From: WLMZ01 sp038227995
GTDB taxonomy: Bacteria > Actinomycetota > Acidimicrobiia > Acidimicrobiales > Ilumatobacteraceae
Assembly: GCA_038227995.1 (NCBI GenBank)
Contig: JBBRPP010000008.1
Span: 113,828 to 177,827 of the forward strand
Direction of reading: 5' to 3'
DNA: 64,000 nucleotides
The position numbers were made by a program, and so were the translations under genes. A model generated the notes under the pieces. The model was not told the origin of the DNA. It searched no databases and saw only the letters and a program-made list of their open reading frames with translations. Of this stretch, positions 34,350 to 41,534 are shown one piece after another. Every line of letters begins with the position of its first letter. The stretch's first letter is position 1.

Positions 34350-35080
34350 CCGCGCCGGTCTGGACGACCAACCTCGCCACACCGGCGAGCGCACTCGCCA
34401 TCGGTGCTCACCCGGACGACGTCGAGTTCGGCGCCGGCGCGACGTTGGCGAAGTGGGCAGCCGACGGATGTGTCGTCCACCACCTCATCCTCACCGACGG
34501 CTCGAAGGGGACATGGAACCCCGACGCCGACATCCCGGCGCTGATCGTCACGCGCCAGGCCGAACAACGCGAAGCTGCCCGGCGTCTGGTCGGAGACCGC
34601 GGCACGGTCACGTTCCTCGGTCAGGTCGACGGAGAACTGGAGACGTCGCTCGCCTTGCGCGGCGAGGTCGCCCGCTGCATTCGATCCGTCAGGCCGAACG
34701 TGGTGCTCGCCCATGATCCGTGGAAGCGCTATCGACTGCACCCCGACCACCGCCACGCCGGCTGGCTCGCGTGCGATGGTGTCGTCGCGGCGCGTGATCC
34801 GCACTTCTTCCGCGAGCACGGGATCGCCCACCACCGGCCAGACGCCATGCTGCTGTGGGAGGCCGACGCGGCGGACCACATCGAAGACGTCAGCGAGTTC
34901 GTCACGGCGAAGCTCGACGCCCTCGAAGCGCACGCCTCACAGTTCGAGAGCACGATGCACGCGACCTCCGATGATCAGCTCACGGCATTTCGCACACGGA
35001 TCACCAACCGCCTCGCCGAGCTGGGTGCGTCACACGGTTATGCGGCGGGCGAGCTGTTCACACTGATCACCGACCTGTAG
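34316..35080 (+). CDS. PIG-L family deacetylase
   Basis: A 254-residue LmbE-like zinc deacetylase. The metal motif AIGAHPDDVEFGAGATLAKW supplies His-x-x-Asp-Asp, and the second site HDPWKRYRLHPDHRHAG gives the distal histidine. The family includes N-acetylglucosaminyl-inositol deacetylase MshB and the mycothiol-conjugate amidase Mca; this sequence does not decide between them. The ATG at 34316 lies within the end of cofC (34-nt overlap), suggesting translational coupling; the frame upstream to 34151 is shadow. The C-terminal part has DALEAHASQFES, typical of bacterial members. Confidence 0.88.
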   Translation: MAANEPGQPSVAAPVWTTNLATPASALAIGAHPDDVEFGAGATLAKWAADGCVVHHLILTDGSKGTWNPDADIPALIVTRQAEQREAARRLVGDRGTVTFLGQVDGELETSLALRGEVARCIRSVRPNVVLAHDPWKRYRLHPDHRHAGWLACDGVVAARDPHFFREHGIAHHRPDAMLLWEADAADHIEDVSEFVTAKLDALEAHASQFESTMHATSDDQLTAFRTRITNRLAELGASHGYAAGELFTLITDL

Positions 35081-35110
35081 CGGAACTGCCGAGAGAACGA
35101 GACGACCATC

Positions 35111-35977
35111 ATGGTGACGAGCAACGACCAACTGCAGCTACGACATCTCTCGACGACGGCGCCGATCGCGTCGGTCATCGAGACGCTCTCGGTCGATGGC
35201 GCGGTGATCATCGATGACATCCTGAACGCCGATGTGCTCGACCGCTTCCGCACCGACATGGAACGCGCTGCGTCGACGTTCGGCACCGGGACGCGATCGG
35301 GTGACGCAACGGTTCAGAACTTCTGGGGAGACACGACCAAGCGGTTCACCAGACTCGCAACGCGCAGCAACGCGTTCGTGGAGATGCTGCTCGACCCGAT
35401 CCTGCTCGCCGTTGCCGACGAGCTGCTCCTGCCGAGCTGTTCGAGCTACTGGATGAACACAGGCCAGATGATGATCATCGGCCCGGGCGAGGCCGCCCAG
35501 GTCCTGCACCGGGATGCGGACAACTGGCGCACGATGAACCGCCCTGACGGTTACGAGGTGACGGTCAGCTGCATGTTCGCGATCACCGACTTCACGGCAG
35601 ACGTCGGAGCCACGTGCGTGGTCCCCGGGAGCAATCGATGGACCGACTTCTCGCGGCGACCACACCCGGACGAAGTCACTGAAGCGGTGATGACGGCGGG
35701 CAGCGGCATGATCTACACCGGGCGCGCCTTGCATGGCGCAGGGGCCAACGTGACGTCGGATCAGTGGCGATTCGGCTGTCACCTGTCGTACGTCCTCGGG
35801 TGGCTGACACCGGAAGAGGCAACACCGCTGGCCGCCCATTGGGACGTCGTGTCCGCCTTGCCATCTCGCGCCCAACAGCTGCTGGGTTGGCGGTGCTACT
35901 CGGCCGGCGGCGACGACTCGACTCGGCTGTGGACCGTCGACTACGAGGACGTACCAACCGGCCTCGGGCTCGTCTGA
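35111..35977 (+). CDS. Phytanoyl-CoA dioxygenase (PhyH) family protein
   Basis: A 288-residue Fe(II)/2-oxoglutarate dioxygenase. The iron facial triad is visible as HRDADNW (HxD) around residue 133 and the distal histidine in GRALHGAGANVT, with the 2-oxoglutarate-binding arginine in QWRFGCHLSYV. Length and the lead-in VDGAVIIDDILNADVLDRF fit the family. It follows the PIG-L gene by 30 nt on the same strand. Substrates in this family are diverse (fatty acyl, antibiotic intermediates, ectoine), so none is assigned. Confidence 0.87.
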   Translation: MVTSNDQLQLRHLSTTAPIASVIETLSVDGAVIIDDILNADVLDRFRTDMERAASTFGTGTRSGDATVQNFWGDTTKRFTRLATRSNAFVEMLLDPILLAVADELLLPSCSSYWMNTGQMMIIGPGEAAQVLHRDADNWRTMNRPDGYEVTVSCMFAITDFTADVGATCVVPGSNRWTDFSRRPHPDEVTEAVMTAGSGMIYTGRALHGAGANVTSDQWRFGCHLSYVLGWLTPEEATPLAAHWDVVSALPSRAQQLLGWRCYSAGGDDSTRLWTVDYEDVPTGLGLV

Positions 35978-36010
35978 CGCGACGGCGGCGAAGTCGAGCC
36001 GCCCTCGACG

Positions 36011-36045
36011 AAAACGCAAGAGCGGGAGGCCGCAGCCCCCCGCTC
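36011..36045 (-). terminator. Rho-independent terminator of the hup operon
   Basis: Read on the minus strand, GAGCGGG and CCCGCTC (36039-36045 and 36020-36026) form a 7-bp GC-rich stem followed by TTGCGTTTTC, a T-rich tail. It lies 30 nt downstream of the Lys/Ala/Pro-rich gene stop. Confidence 0.65.
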
Positions 36046-36074
36046 CTGACGCTCCAAACCGATTCGGTTGGTAG

Positions 36075-36413
36075 TTACTTCTTCTTTGCAGCGGCCTTCT
36101 TGGCCGGAGCGGCCTTCTTGGCCGGAGCGGCCTTCTTCGCCGGAGCAGCCTTCTTTGCAGGTGCTGCCTTCTTCGCGGGCGCAGCCTTCTTGGCCGGAGC
36201 GGCCTTCTTCGCTGGCGCAGCCTTCTTTGCAGGTGCTGCCTTCTTCGCCGGCGCAGCCTTCTTTGCAGGTGCTGCCTTCTTTGCCGGAGCCGCCTTCTTC
36301 GCTGGCGCAGCCTTCTTGGCCGGAGCGGCCTTCTTGGCTGGCGCAGCCTTCTTCGCGGGAGCTGCCTTTGCGGGAGCTGCCTTCTTTGCCGGGGCTTTCT
36401 TTGTTGCTGCCAC
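36075..36413 (-). CDS. Lys/Ala/Pro-rich (PAKKAA-repeat) chromatin protein, HupB-tail-like
   Basis: A 112-residue protein made almost wholly of (A)APAKK units, about 16 copies, starting VAATKKAPAKKA and ending AAAKKK. This is the sequence type of the C-terminal tail of mycobacterial HupB and of histone H1-like proteins, which bind DNA by charge. The repeat is encoded by a degenerate 18-bp tandem unit. It begins with GTG behind AGGAAGAG, 27 nt after the HU stop and in the same frame, so the gene pair looks like a HupB split in two. The antisense frame (AAFFAGAAF repeats) is an artefact. The product is probably abundant and nucleoid-associated. Confidence 0.83.
   Translation of the reverse strand: MAATKKAPAKKAAPAKAAPAKKAAPAKKAAPAKKAAPAKKAAPAKKAAPAKKAAPAKKAAPAKKAAPAKKAAPAKKAAPAKKAAPAKKAAPAKKAAPAKKAAPAKKAAAKKK
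36093..36401. repeat. Degenerate 18-bp tandem repeat in the PAKKAA gene
   Basis: Units like gccggagcggccttcttg and gctggcgcagccttcttt alternate through most of the gene. Copies differ at third codon positions while keeping the amino acids, which shows selection at the protein level as well as repeat expansion. One unit near the N-terminus is shortened (PAKAAPA). Confidence 0.8.
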
Positions 36414-36440
36414 GTTCTCTTCCTTTCTCGGTTCTTCCTG

Positions 36441-36728
36441 TTACTTCTTCTTGGCTGGGTTGAGTGCGGCCTTGAGCGTGGAGCTCGCCGTGAACTTCAT
36501 CGTCGTCGAAGCCTTGATCTTCACTTCGGCGCCTGTTTGCGGATTGCGACCAACGCGAGCGGCGCGCTTGCCAGTGCTGAACGAGCCGAAGCCCGGCCAT
36601 GCAACCTTGTCGCCCTTCTTCGTCGTCGTAATCACCTGATCGAAGAAGGCGCCGACTGTGCGCTCGGCGTCAGCCTTGCTCACACCCGCCTTGCTCGACA
36701 CTGCATCAATCAATTCTGCTTTTGTCAT
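36441..36728 (-). CDS. hup: HU family DNA-binding protein
   Basis: A 95-residue HU protein that bends DNA as a dimer. MTKAELIDAVSSKAGVSKADAERTV forms the helical body, and FGSFSTGKRAARVGRNPQTG forms the DNA-binding arm with the proline-containing RNPQTG. It ends NPAKKK then TAA. A strong ribosome site (GAGGAG and AAGGA) precedes the ATG. It is upstream of the PAKKAA-repeat gene. Between the stop codon and that gene's GTG there are nine open in-frame codons, so a readthrough product would be a HupB-like fusion. Confidence 0.95.
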   Translation of the reverse strand: MTKAELIDAVSSKAGVSKADAERTVGAFFDQVITTTKKGDKVAWPGFGSFSTGKRAARVGRNPQTGAEVKIKASTTMKFTASSTLKAALNPAKKK

Positions 36729-36811
36729 TTTCCTTACTTCTCCTCGGTTAACGGAGCGTTACGCGTTGCACATCGAACAGCGTTCGCGCATCATTTACAA
36801 GCACCCAACAA

Positions 36812-36825
36812 GTTGCAAATGCAAC
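36812..36825. promoter_or_regulatory. Palindrome upstream of hup
   Basis: GTTGCAAATGCAAC is a perfect 6-bp dyad around AA, 84 nt upstream of the hup start and 50 nt upstream of the divergent GNAT start. An AT-richer stretch with TGTAAATG (minus strand, 36792-36799) lies between it and hup and may hold a -10. It is a candidate operator; no regulator is assigned. Confidence 0.4.
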
Positions 36826-36874
36826 GAGTTGAAAAAGGCTTGCCCAGCGACTGCCGACCCGATTCACTGCAGCC

Positions 36875-37537
36875 ATGTCTGCCGTCAAACACTGGCCCCT
36901 GTTCGGTTTGCGAGTGTCGACTCCGCGTCTCGATCTTCGCTATCCGAACGACGACGACATTGCAGAAATCGCCGAACGATCCGCTATCGACGGTGTGCAC
37001 GATCCATCGTTCATGCCGTTCACGATCGAGTGGACCGATGTCCCTCCACCATTGCAACAGCGCTTGTCGATGCAACACCACTGGAGCGTCCGCGCGAACT
37101 GGAAGCCGACCCACTGGACGTGCAACCTCGCGGTCGTCGTCGACGATCGAATCGTCGGCACGCAAGCGATCATCGGCGAGGACTTCTCCCAGCTCCGATC
37201 GGTGCACAGCGGGTCGTTCCTCTTTCGCAGCGAGCAGGGCAAGGGCATCGGTACCGAGATGCGCGCGGCAATCCTCCACCTCGCCTTCGCCGGTCTCGGT
37301 GCAGCTGAGGCACGGACCGCGGCGTGGGGCGACAACGAACAATCGCTCGGCGTGACGCGCAAGCTCGGCTACGAGCCGATCGGTCGACGATGGAAGCTGA
37401 GCCGAGGGCTGCGACGGGAGATGGTCGAGTACCGCCTCGAACGCGACGCGTGGGAGGCTCATCGCCGTGACGACATCGCGATCATCGGCCTCGAACCGTG
37501 CCTCGATCTGTTCGGCCTGAACGACGTCACGCGCTGA
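36875..37537 (+). CDS. GNAT family acetyltransferase (RimJ/RimL-like)
   Basis: A 220-residue acetyltransferase. The N-terminal STPRLDLRYPNDDDIAEIAE is typical of RimJ/RimL-type GNATs. The acetyl-CoA loop is seen in FRSEQGKGIGTEMRAAILHL, followed by AAEARTAAWGDNEQSLGVTRKLGY. The C-terminus continues RRDDIAIIGLEPCLDLFG. The substrate could be a ribosomal or other protein N-terminus or a small amine. It overlaps the DUF429 frame by 40 nt and is divergent from hup. Confidence 0.85.
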   Translation: MSAVKHWPLFGLRVSTPRLDLRYPNDDDIAEIAERSAIDGVHDPSFMPFTIEWTDVPPPLQQRLSMQHHWSVRANWKPTHWTCNLAVVVDDRIVGTQAIIGEDFSQLRSVHSGSFLFRSEQGKGIGTEMRAAILHLAFAGLGAAEARTAAWGDNEQSLGVTRKLGYEPIGRRWKLSRGLRREMVEYRLERDAWEAHRRDDIAIIGLEPCLDLFGLNDVTR

Positions 37538-38196
37538 GCGATCTGTCGGCGTGCGCCGGCGTCGACGGCTGCGCGAACGGATGGGTTGTCGCGACTGTCT
37601 CGGGCATCGAGATCGTCACGGCGATCACCGATGTCCTCGATCGAGACCTCGCTGTGATCGGCATAGACATGCCGATGGGATTGCCGAACGGCGAGTTGCG
37701 TCGGTGCGAACCCGAAGCGCGCCGCTATCTCTCGCCGCGGGGCAGCACGATCTTCCCGACGCCGGCTCGAGCATGCCTGGACGCGCACAGCTATCTCGAC
37801 GCGTGCGCGTTGTCGTTCGACGTCTCGGGCAAGAAGATCTCCAAGCAGTCGTGGGCGATCATGCCCAAGATCGCCGAGATCGATCGTGTGATCACCGCCA
37901 ACGATTCCGAACGCATCATCGAGGTCCACCCCGAGTGCGCGTTCCTCACCATGAACGATGGCCGGAGGCTGCCCTCCAAGCACACTCTCGAAGGACTGAC
38001 GATTCGGGCCGCGCTGATCCAACGCGAGTTCGGCCCGGTCGACACACGGGCGCGCGGGGCGAAGGCAGACGACGTCCTCGATGCCTACGCCGCGCTCTGG
38101 AGTACACGACGCTTCCATCTCGGCACCCACATGGTCATGCCGGCGGGCGAGCCTCAGTTCGATGAACGTGGGCTGCCGATGCGGATCATCGTCTGA
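37498..38196 (+). CDS. DUF429 family protein (predicted RNase H-like nuclease)
   Basis: A protein of up to 232 residues. The DUF429 pattern is present: AGVDGCANGWVVATV (first acidic strand), VIGIDMPMGLPNGELRRCEPEARRYL (second acid), IIEVHPECAFLTMN (EvhPE motif) and AKADDVLDAYAALWS (final acids). Arg/Lys-rich segments between fit an RNase H-fold nuclease, which is family-level knowledge. The GTG at 37498 is the only usual start in frame and overlaps the GNAT gene by 40 nt; a CTG at 37534 is also possible. Confidence 0.85.
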   Translation: MPRSVRPERRHALSDLSACAGVDGCANGWVVATVSGIEIVTAITDVLDRDLAVIGIDMPMGLPNGELRRCEPEARRYLSPRGSTIFPTPARACLDAHSYLDACALSFDVSGKKISKQSWAIMPKIAEIDRVITANDSERIIEVHPECAFLTMNDGRRLPSKHTLEGLTIRAALIQREFGPVDTRARGAKADDVLDAYAALWSTRRFHLGTHMVMPAGEPQFDERGLPMRIIV

Positions 38197-38274
38197 CCTG
38201 GGCCATCAGCCGCGGCCCGCTGCCCTTAACGAACTGTTCACGTCGAAATCCCCCACCCGACGGACGGCAGGCGC

Positions 38275-38280
38275 TATATC
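38275..38280 (+). promoter_or_regulatory. Possible -10 box of the phoH-like gene
   Basis: TATATC stands out in an otherwise GC-rich 100-nt gap. It is 46 nt upstream of the favoured GTG start and is the best -10 candidate there; no good -35 is seen. Confidence 0.3.
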
Positions 38281-38320
38281 TGGGTCCCTTGCACAACCTA
38301 TGGATTCCGAAGGGGTGGCG

Positions 38321-39721
38321 GTGACCGATCTCGTTCCGGTTCAGTCTGTCTTGCTCGAAGGTGATTCGTCATCCAGCTCCCCTGCCAATCAGCAGCGAAC
38401 CCGAATCGTCCTCGACACGTCGGTGCTGGTGGCCGACCCCGGATGTCTGAGCAGCTTCGGTGACACCGACGTCGTCATCCCGCTCACCGTGATCGAGGAA
38501 CTCGACGGGCTGAAGAGTCGCCCCGACGATGTCGGTCGCGCAGCCCGTACCGCACTGCGCACGATCGAGGATCTCCGCATCCGCCACGGTGGCTCATTGG
38601 CAGCACCGGTTCCCGTGGCGGTCGGCACCCACTCCGGCACCTTGCAGATCGAGATCAACGGCGTGCAGAAACACCTGCTGATCGAACACGGACTCGATGC
38701 CGCCAAGCCCGACAACCGCATCATCGGCGCCGCGCTCGGCCAAGCAATGCGCGGCCCCACCCGCATGGTCTCCAATGACGCAGCTCTCCGGATCAAGGCC
38801 GCGCATCTCGGCGTCGAGGCCACCGAGCATCATCCGGCCGGTCGGGCGATGAACGAGCGTCCCGTTGGTTGGGTGACGTTGCCCGCCGCGCACGAGGAGA
38901 TCGACCGGCTCTACACCGACGGCGCCATCGCCGCCGACACCATCGAGCAGAACGCGTCGACGGGTCTGCACGAGAACGGCTTCGCCATCTTGCGTTCCGG
39001 CTCGCAATCCGCGCTGGTGCGGCGGCGCAATCAAGAGTTCGAGCTGCTGTCCCAGTCGACGCCCGAAGCGTGGGGCCTGCGACCGCGATCGAAGGAACAG
39101 CGCTTCGCGCTCGAGCTGTTGATCGATCCCGACGTCAGCGTCGTCGCGCTCGACGGGCGTGCCGGTACGGGCAAGACACTGCTCGCGATCGCCGCCGGCC
39201 TCGAGCAGGTCGTCGAACGCCGCGCCTACGAGCGCCTCGCGATCTACCGCCCACTCGTTCCCGTCGGACGCGCCGATGTCGGCTTCCTCCCGGGCGGTCT
39301 CGACGAGAAGCTCGACCCGTGGATGTCGGCCATCCACGACTCCATCGTCGCCCTCACCGATCAGCGCAACAGCCGCGACGCCCGCACGCTCATGGAAGAG
39401 CTCACGTCGCGAGGTCAGCTCTCGCTCGAATCCGTCACGTTCCTCCGCGGCCGTTCGCTGCACCGCCAGTTCGTCGTCGTCGACGAGGCGCAGAACCTCG
39501 AGCCGACGACACTGAAGACGATCCTCACCCGCATCGGCGACGGCACCAAGGTCGTCTTCACCGGCGACACCAGCCAGATCGACGCGCCATACATGGGCGA
39601 ATCGAACAACGCTCTGGCCGTACTGATCCAGGCCTTCGCCGGCCAGGCGTGCTTCGGCCACCTCACCCTCTCCGCCTGCGAACGCAGCGAAGTCGCGAGC
39701 CTGGCCGCCGAATTACTCTGA
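38321..39721 (+). CDS. PIN-PhoH family ATPase/ribonuclease (PhoH2-type)
   Basis: A 466-residue fusion. The N-terminal PIN domain (about 25-170) has RIVLDTSVLVADP (first acid), IEELDGLKSR, and DNRIIGAALGQA plus MVSNDAALRIKA (later acids), the layout of a toxin-like RNase. The C-terminal PhoH domain (about 230-466) has Walker A LDGRAGTGKTLLA, Walker B RQFVVVDEAQNLEP and FTGDTSQIDAPY. PhoH2 proteins are RNA helicase/RNases. GTG at 38321 follows AGGGGTGG; an ATG at 38300 is the alternative. No antitoxin-like small gene precedes it. It is followed by a hairpin and the 92-bp repeat. Confidence 0.9.
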   Translation: MTDLVPVQSVLLEGDSSSSSPANQQRTRIVLDTSVLVADPGCLSSFGDTDVVIPLTVIEELDGLKSRPDDVGRAARTALRTIEDLRIRHGGSLAAPVPVAVGTHSGTLQIEINGVQKHLLIEHGLDAAKPDNRIIGAALGQAMRGPTRMVSNDAALRIKAAHLGVEATEHHPAGRAMNERPVGWVTLPAAHEEIDRLYTDGAIAADTIEQNASTGLHENGFAILRSGSQSALVRRRNQEFELLSQSTPEAWGLRPRSKEQRFALELLIDPDVSVVALDGRAGTGKTLLAIAAGLEQVVERRAYERLAIYRPLVPVGRADVGFLPGGLDEKLDPWMSAIHDSIVALTDQRNSRDARTLMEELTSRGQLSLESVTFLRGRSLHRQFVVVDEAQNLEPTTLKTILTRIGDGTKVVFTGDTSQIDAPYMGESNNALAVLIQAFAGQACFGHLTLSACERSEVASLAAELL

Positions 39722-39739
39722 ATTGTTCGCACGCCGTCT

Positions 39740-39923
39740 CCGGTCGCTGGGCGACCTTTGACGTCGGCTCACGAGCGCTCTGGTCGGTCGGGCAAGCCCT
39801 CCACTCCCGACTCACCCACGACGAACCCACCCCGGTCGCTGGGCGACCTTTGACGTCGGCTCACGAGCGCTCTGGTCGGTCGGGCAAGCACTCCACTCCC
39901 AACTCACCCACGACGAACTCACT
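39740..39923. repeat. 92-bp direct repeat, two tandem copies
   Basis: Copy 1 (39740-39831) and copy 2 (39832-39923) are in perfect register, differing at about four positions (for example 39798/39890 and 39809/39901). Each copy begins with the hairpin GGTCGC-TGG-GCGACC followed by TTT, and contains GACGTC and GAGCGCTC palindromes. The repeat fills the gap between the phoH-like and whiB genes. An apparent reading frame crosses it, but no start or codon pattern supports coding. Confidence 0.9.
39742..39759 (+). terminator. Terminator-like hairpin (first repeat copy)
   Basis: GGTCGC (39742-39747), loop TGG, GCGACC (39751-39756), then TTT. It sits 20 nt after the phoH-like stop and is duplicated 92 nt downstream at 39834-39851. 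The T-tract is short, so strength is uncertain. Confidence 0.45.
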
Positions 39924-39970
39924 CGGGCTCGGCCGCATCCTGCAATCGTGTCTCTTTTCACTGCGAAATC

Positions 39971-39998
39971 TTGGTTGCCATTTCGGTCGTGTTATTTT
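39971..39998 (+). promoter_or_regulatory. Candidate promoter of whiB-like gene
   Basis: TTGGTT (39971-39976), a 16-nt spacer and TATTTT (39993-39998) lie 14 nt upstream of the GTG, in the most AT-rich stretch of this region. Confidence 0.4.
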
Positions 39999-40011
39999 AG
40001 TGTTAAAAGCA

Positions 40012-40341
40012 GTGACAATCCAGACGATCACTCAAATCCCTCTCAGCCCACCGCTTCCGGACGACGAGGAGCGATGGCGAGACGACGCGGCCTGCAAGGG
40101 GCGTGCGGTGTTGTTCTTCCCCCGCCGCTCCGAACGACCGCAAGCTCGGGCGCGACGTGAGGCGCAGGCGATGGCGTTGTGCTCGAAGTGCACCGTCTTC
40201 GACCAGTGCCGCACCTTTGCCCGGCAGCATCACGAATACGGCTTCTGGGGCGGCGAATCGGAAGAGGATCGCCACGTCCTCGGCTACACCGTCTCCGCCC
40301 CCATCGGCATCCGCACCCGAATCACGTCCGTCGCCAACTGA
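40012..40341 (+). CDS. WhiB family iron-sulfur transcriptional regulator
   Basis: A 109-residue Wbl protein. The four cluster cysteines are visible: DDAACKG, LCSKCTVFDQC (CxxC..C), and the specificity turn GFWGGESEEDR (G[VI]WGG type). RWRDDAACKGRAVLFFP is typical of the N-terminus. The C-terminal tail after the turn is short and weakly basic. Wbl proteins bind a [4Fe-4S] cluster and usually act through the sigma factor. The GTG at 40012 is the first start before the family domain. It is downstream of the 92-bp repeat. Confidence 0.92.
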   Translation: MTIQTITQIPLSPPLPDDEERWRDDAACKGRAVLFFPRRSERPQARARREAQAMALCSKCTVFDQCRTFARQHHEYGFWGGESEEDRHVLGYTVSAPIGIRTRITSVAN

Positions 40342-40395
40342 GGCACGGGCCCCACCCGGGCCGCGTCGCGGACGGAGTACGGCATACTGTCGCCT

Positions 40396-40959
40396 GTGGA
40401 CGGCCCGCCGACACTCCCTGTGTTCCCACCGCCGACGTTGCCCGACGGCTGGCCTGTCGCGGACCACACCACCGATCGCACCCTTCGCGACGGCGAGTCC
40501 GATCGACCGCTGCGAGTCGACGCGGCGGTGCTGTGGGAGAAAGAGCCGACGATCGAGCGTTTGTGGGCGCACGTCCGTCGAATCGCGATTGCCGTCGGCA
40601 TGGCGGCAGTCGTCTCTGCCGTGGCGATGTTGTTGATCGGCAGCGCGACCCTCGCATTCGACAACCGCTCGTTCGGGCAACATCAACGACACTTCTTCCT
40701 GCGGTTCTGGTTGCTGTTCCCGATCTTCGTCGTCGGCGCCTGCCCGGTGACCGTGACATTGATGCGGAGCGGTCGCGACAGCGCGATCGCGCTCATGCGC
40801 ACCCGCCGCTACTGGAAGGTCATCGTCGGGGTTTTCGTGGTCCTACCAGTTGCGGTCGCGTTGGCGATCTTCGTCGCCACCAACGTCGTCATGATCCTGC
40901 TCGCCGTCGTCGTGCTGATCGTGCTGTTCGTGATGCTCGCTCACCTCGGAGCCTTCTGA
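40396..40959 (+). CDS. Membrane protein of unknown function
   Basis: A 187-residue protein. After a Pro-rich cytoplasmic start (MDGPPTLPVFPPPTLPDGWP) there are about four membrane helices: AIAVGMAAVVSAVAMLLIGS, FFLRFWLLFPIFVVGACPVT, a third at VIVGVFVVLPVAVALAIFVA and a last TNVVMILLAVVVLIVLFVML. No family recognised. The GTG at 40396 has TACTGT (40385-40390) ending 5 nt upstream. It is followed by a small hairpin. Confidence 0.72.
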   Translation: MDGPPTLPVFPPPTLPDGWPVADHTTDRTLRDGESDRPLRVDAAVLWEKEPTIERLWAHVRRIAIAVGMAAVVSAVAMLLIGSATLAFDNRSFGQHQRHFFLRFWLLFPIFVVGACPVTVTLMRSGRDSAIALMRTRRYWKVIVGVFVVLPVAVALAIFVATNVVMILLAVVVLIVLFVMLAHLGAF

Positions 40960-40964
40960 CCGAA

Positions 40965-40980
40965 TCGGCGGATTCGCCGA
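40965..40980. terminator. Small terminator-like hairpin
   Basis: TCGGCG-GATT-CGCCGA forms a perfect 6-bp stem immediately after the membrane-protein stop (40957-40959). There is no T-tract, so its role in termination is tentative. Confidence 0.4.
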
Positions 40981-41084
40981 GGTGTCTCCCAGGGTTCCTT
41001 GAGCTTCGGGGTCGATGATCGACAGAGAGCCGTCCACTGACGCCTCGAAGACGCGCCTCGAGCGCTCAGCACAAGGACTGATCG

Positions 41085-41477
41085 ATGAACCAACGATTCA
41101 TTCGCATTGCCGGACCCATCGCGATCGCGACCGGACTCACACTCACCTCGTGCGGTTCCAGCGCGGCGAGCAAGACGGCAGGCTCGACAGCCAGCACCGT
41201 TGCCGCGAACGGATCCTCCGGATCGACCGCGACGACAGTTGCCGGTCAAGTGTGCGGCCCAGGCGGCGCGTTCACCGGCACACCGCCGAGCTTCACCGGA
41301 ACACCGCCGAGCTTCCCGGTCAACGCCGAACGCGGGACTCCTCCCAGCTTCACGGCGGGCCAGATGCCTCAGGGTGGCGGGGGGCCGGGTGGCGGATGCA
41401 CCCCACCCGCGGGTTCCTCCGGAACCGATTCCTCCACCCCATCGACGTCGACAACAGTTGCCACGACCGCTGGCTGA
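41085..41477 (+). CDS. Small lipoprotein with GTPPSF repeats
   Basis: A 130-residue predicted lipoprotein. The signal peptide (RFIRIAGPIAIATGLTLTSC) ends in a lipobox LTSC with the acylated cysteine near residue 23. The mature part is Ser/Thr/Gly/Pro-rich with three or four copies of GTPPSF and only two other cysteines. AAGGA precedes the ATG with good spacing. No family recognised; it is probably a surface-exposed, disordered lipoprotein. The gene is followed by a strong inverted repeat that also overlaps the start of the exonuclease gene. Confidence 0.75.
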   Translation: MNQRFIRIAGPIAIATGLTLTSCGSSAASKTAGSTASTVAANGSSGSTATTVAGQVCGPGGAFTGTPPSFTGTPPSFPVNAERGTPPSFTAGQMPQGGGGPGGGCTPPAGSSGTDSSTPSTSTTVATTAG

Positions 41478-41494
41478 CCGCTCCGGCCCGCGTC

Positions 41495-41534
41495 GGGCTC
41501 AACCATGGGACACCCCTGACGTATGGTTGAGCCC
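41495..41534. promoter_or_regulatory. 12-bp inverted repeat abutting the exonuclease start
   Basis: GGGCTCAACCAT (41495-41506) and ATGGTTGAGCCC (41523-41534) are perfect complements with a 16-nt loop. The right arm ends directly before the ATG at 41535 and contains the TATGGT -10-like hexamer (41522-41527). It may be a terminator of the lipoprotein gene, an operator over the exonuclease promoter, or both. Confidence 0.6.

Noticed and set aside
35764..36639. Plus-strand protein with AAFFAGAAF repeats
   Set aside because: It is the mirror of the PAKKAA-repeat and hup genes, which have ribosome sites and clear homology.
38869..40011. Arg-rich plus-strand frame running from inside phoH through the 92-bp repeat into whiB
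   Set aside because: The upstream part is out of frame with the phoH-like gene and has no family match; only the last 109 codons are whiB.
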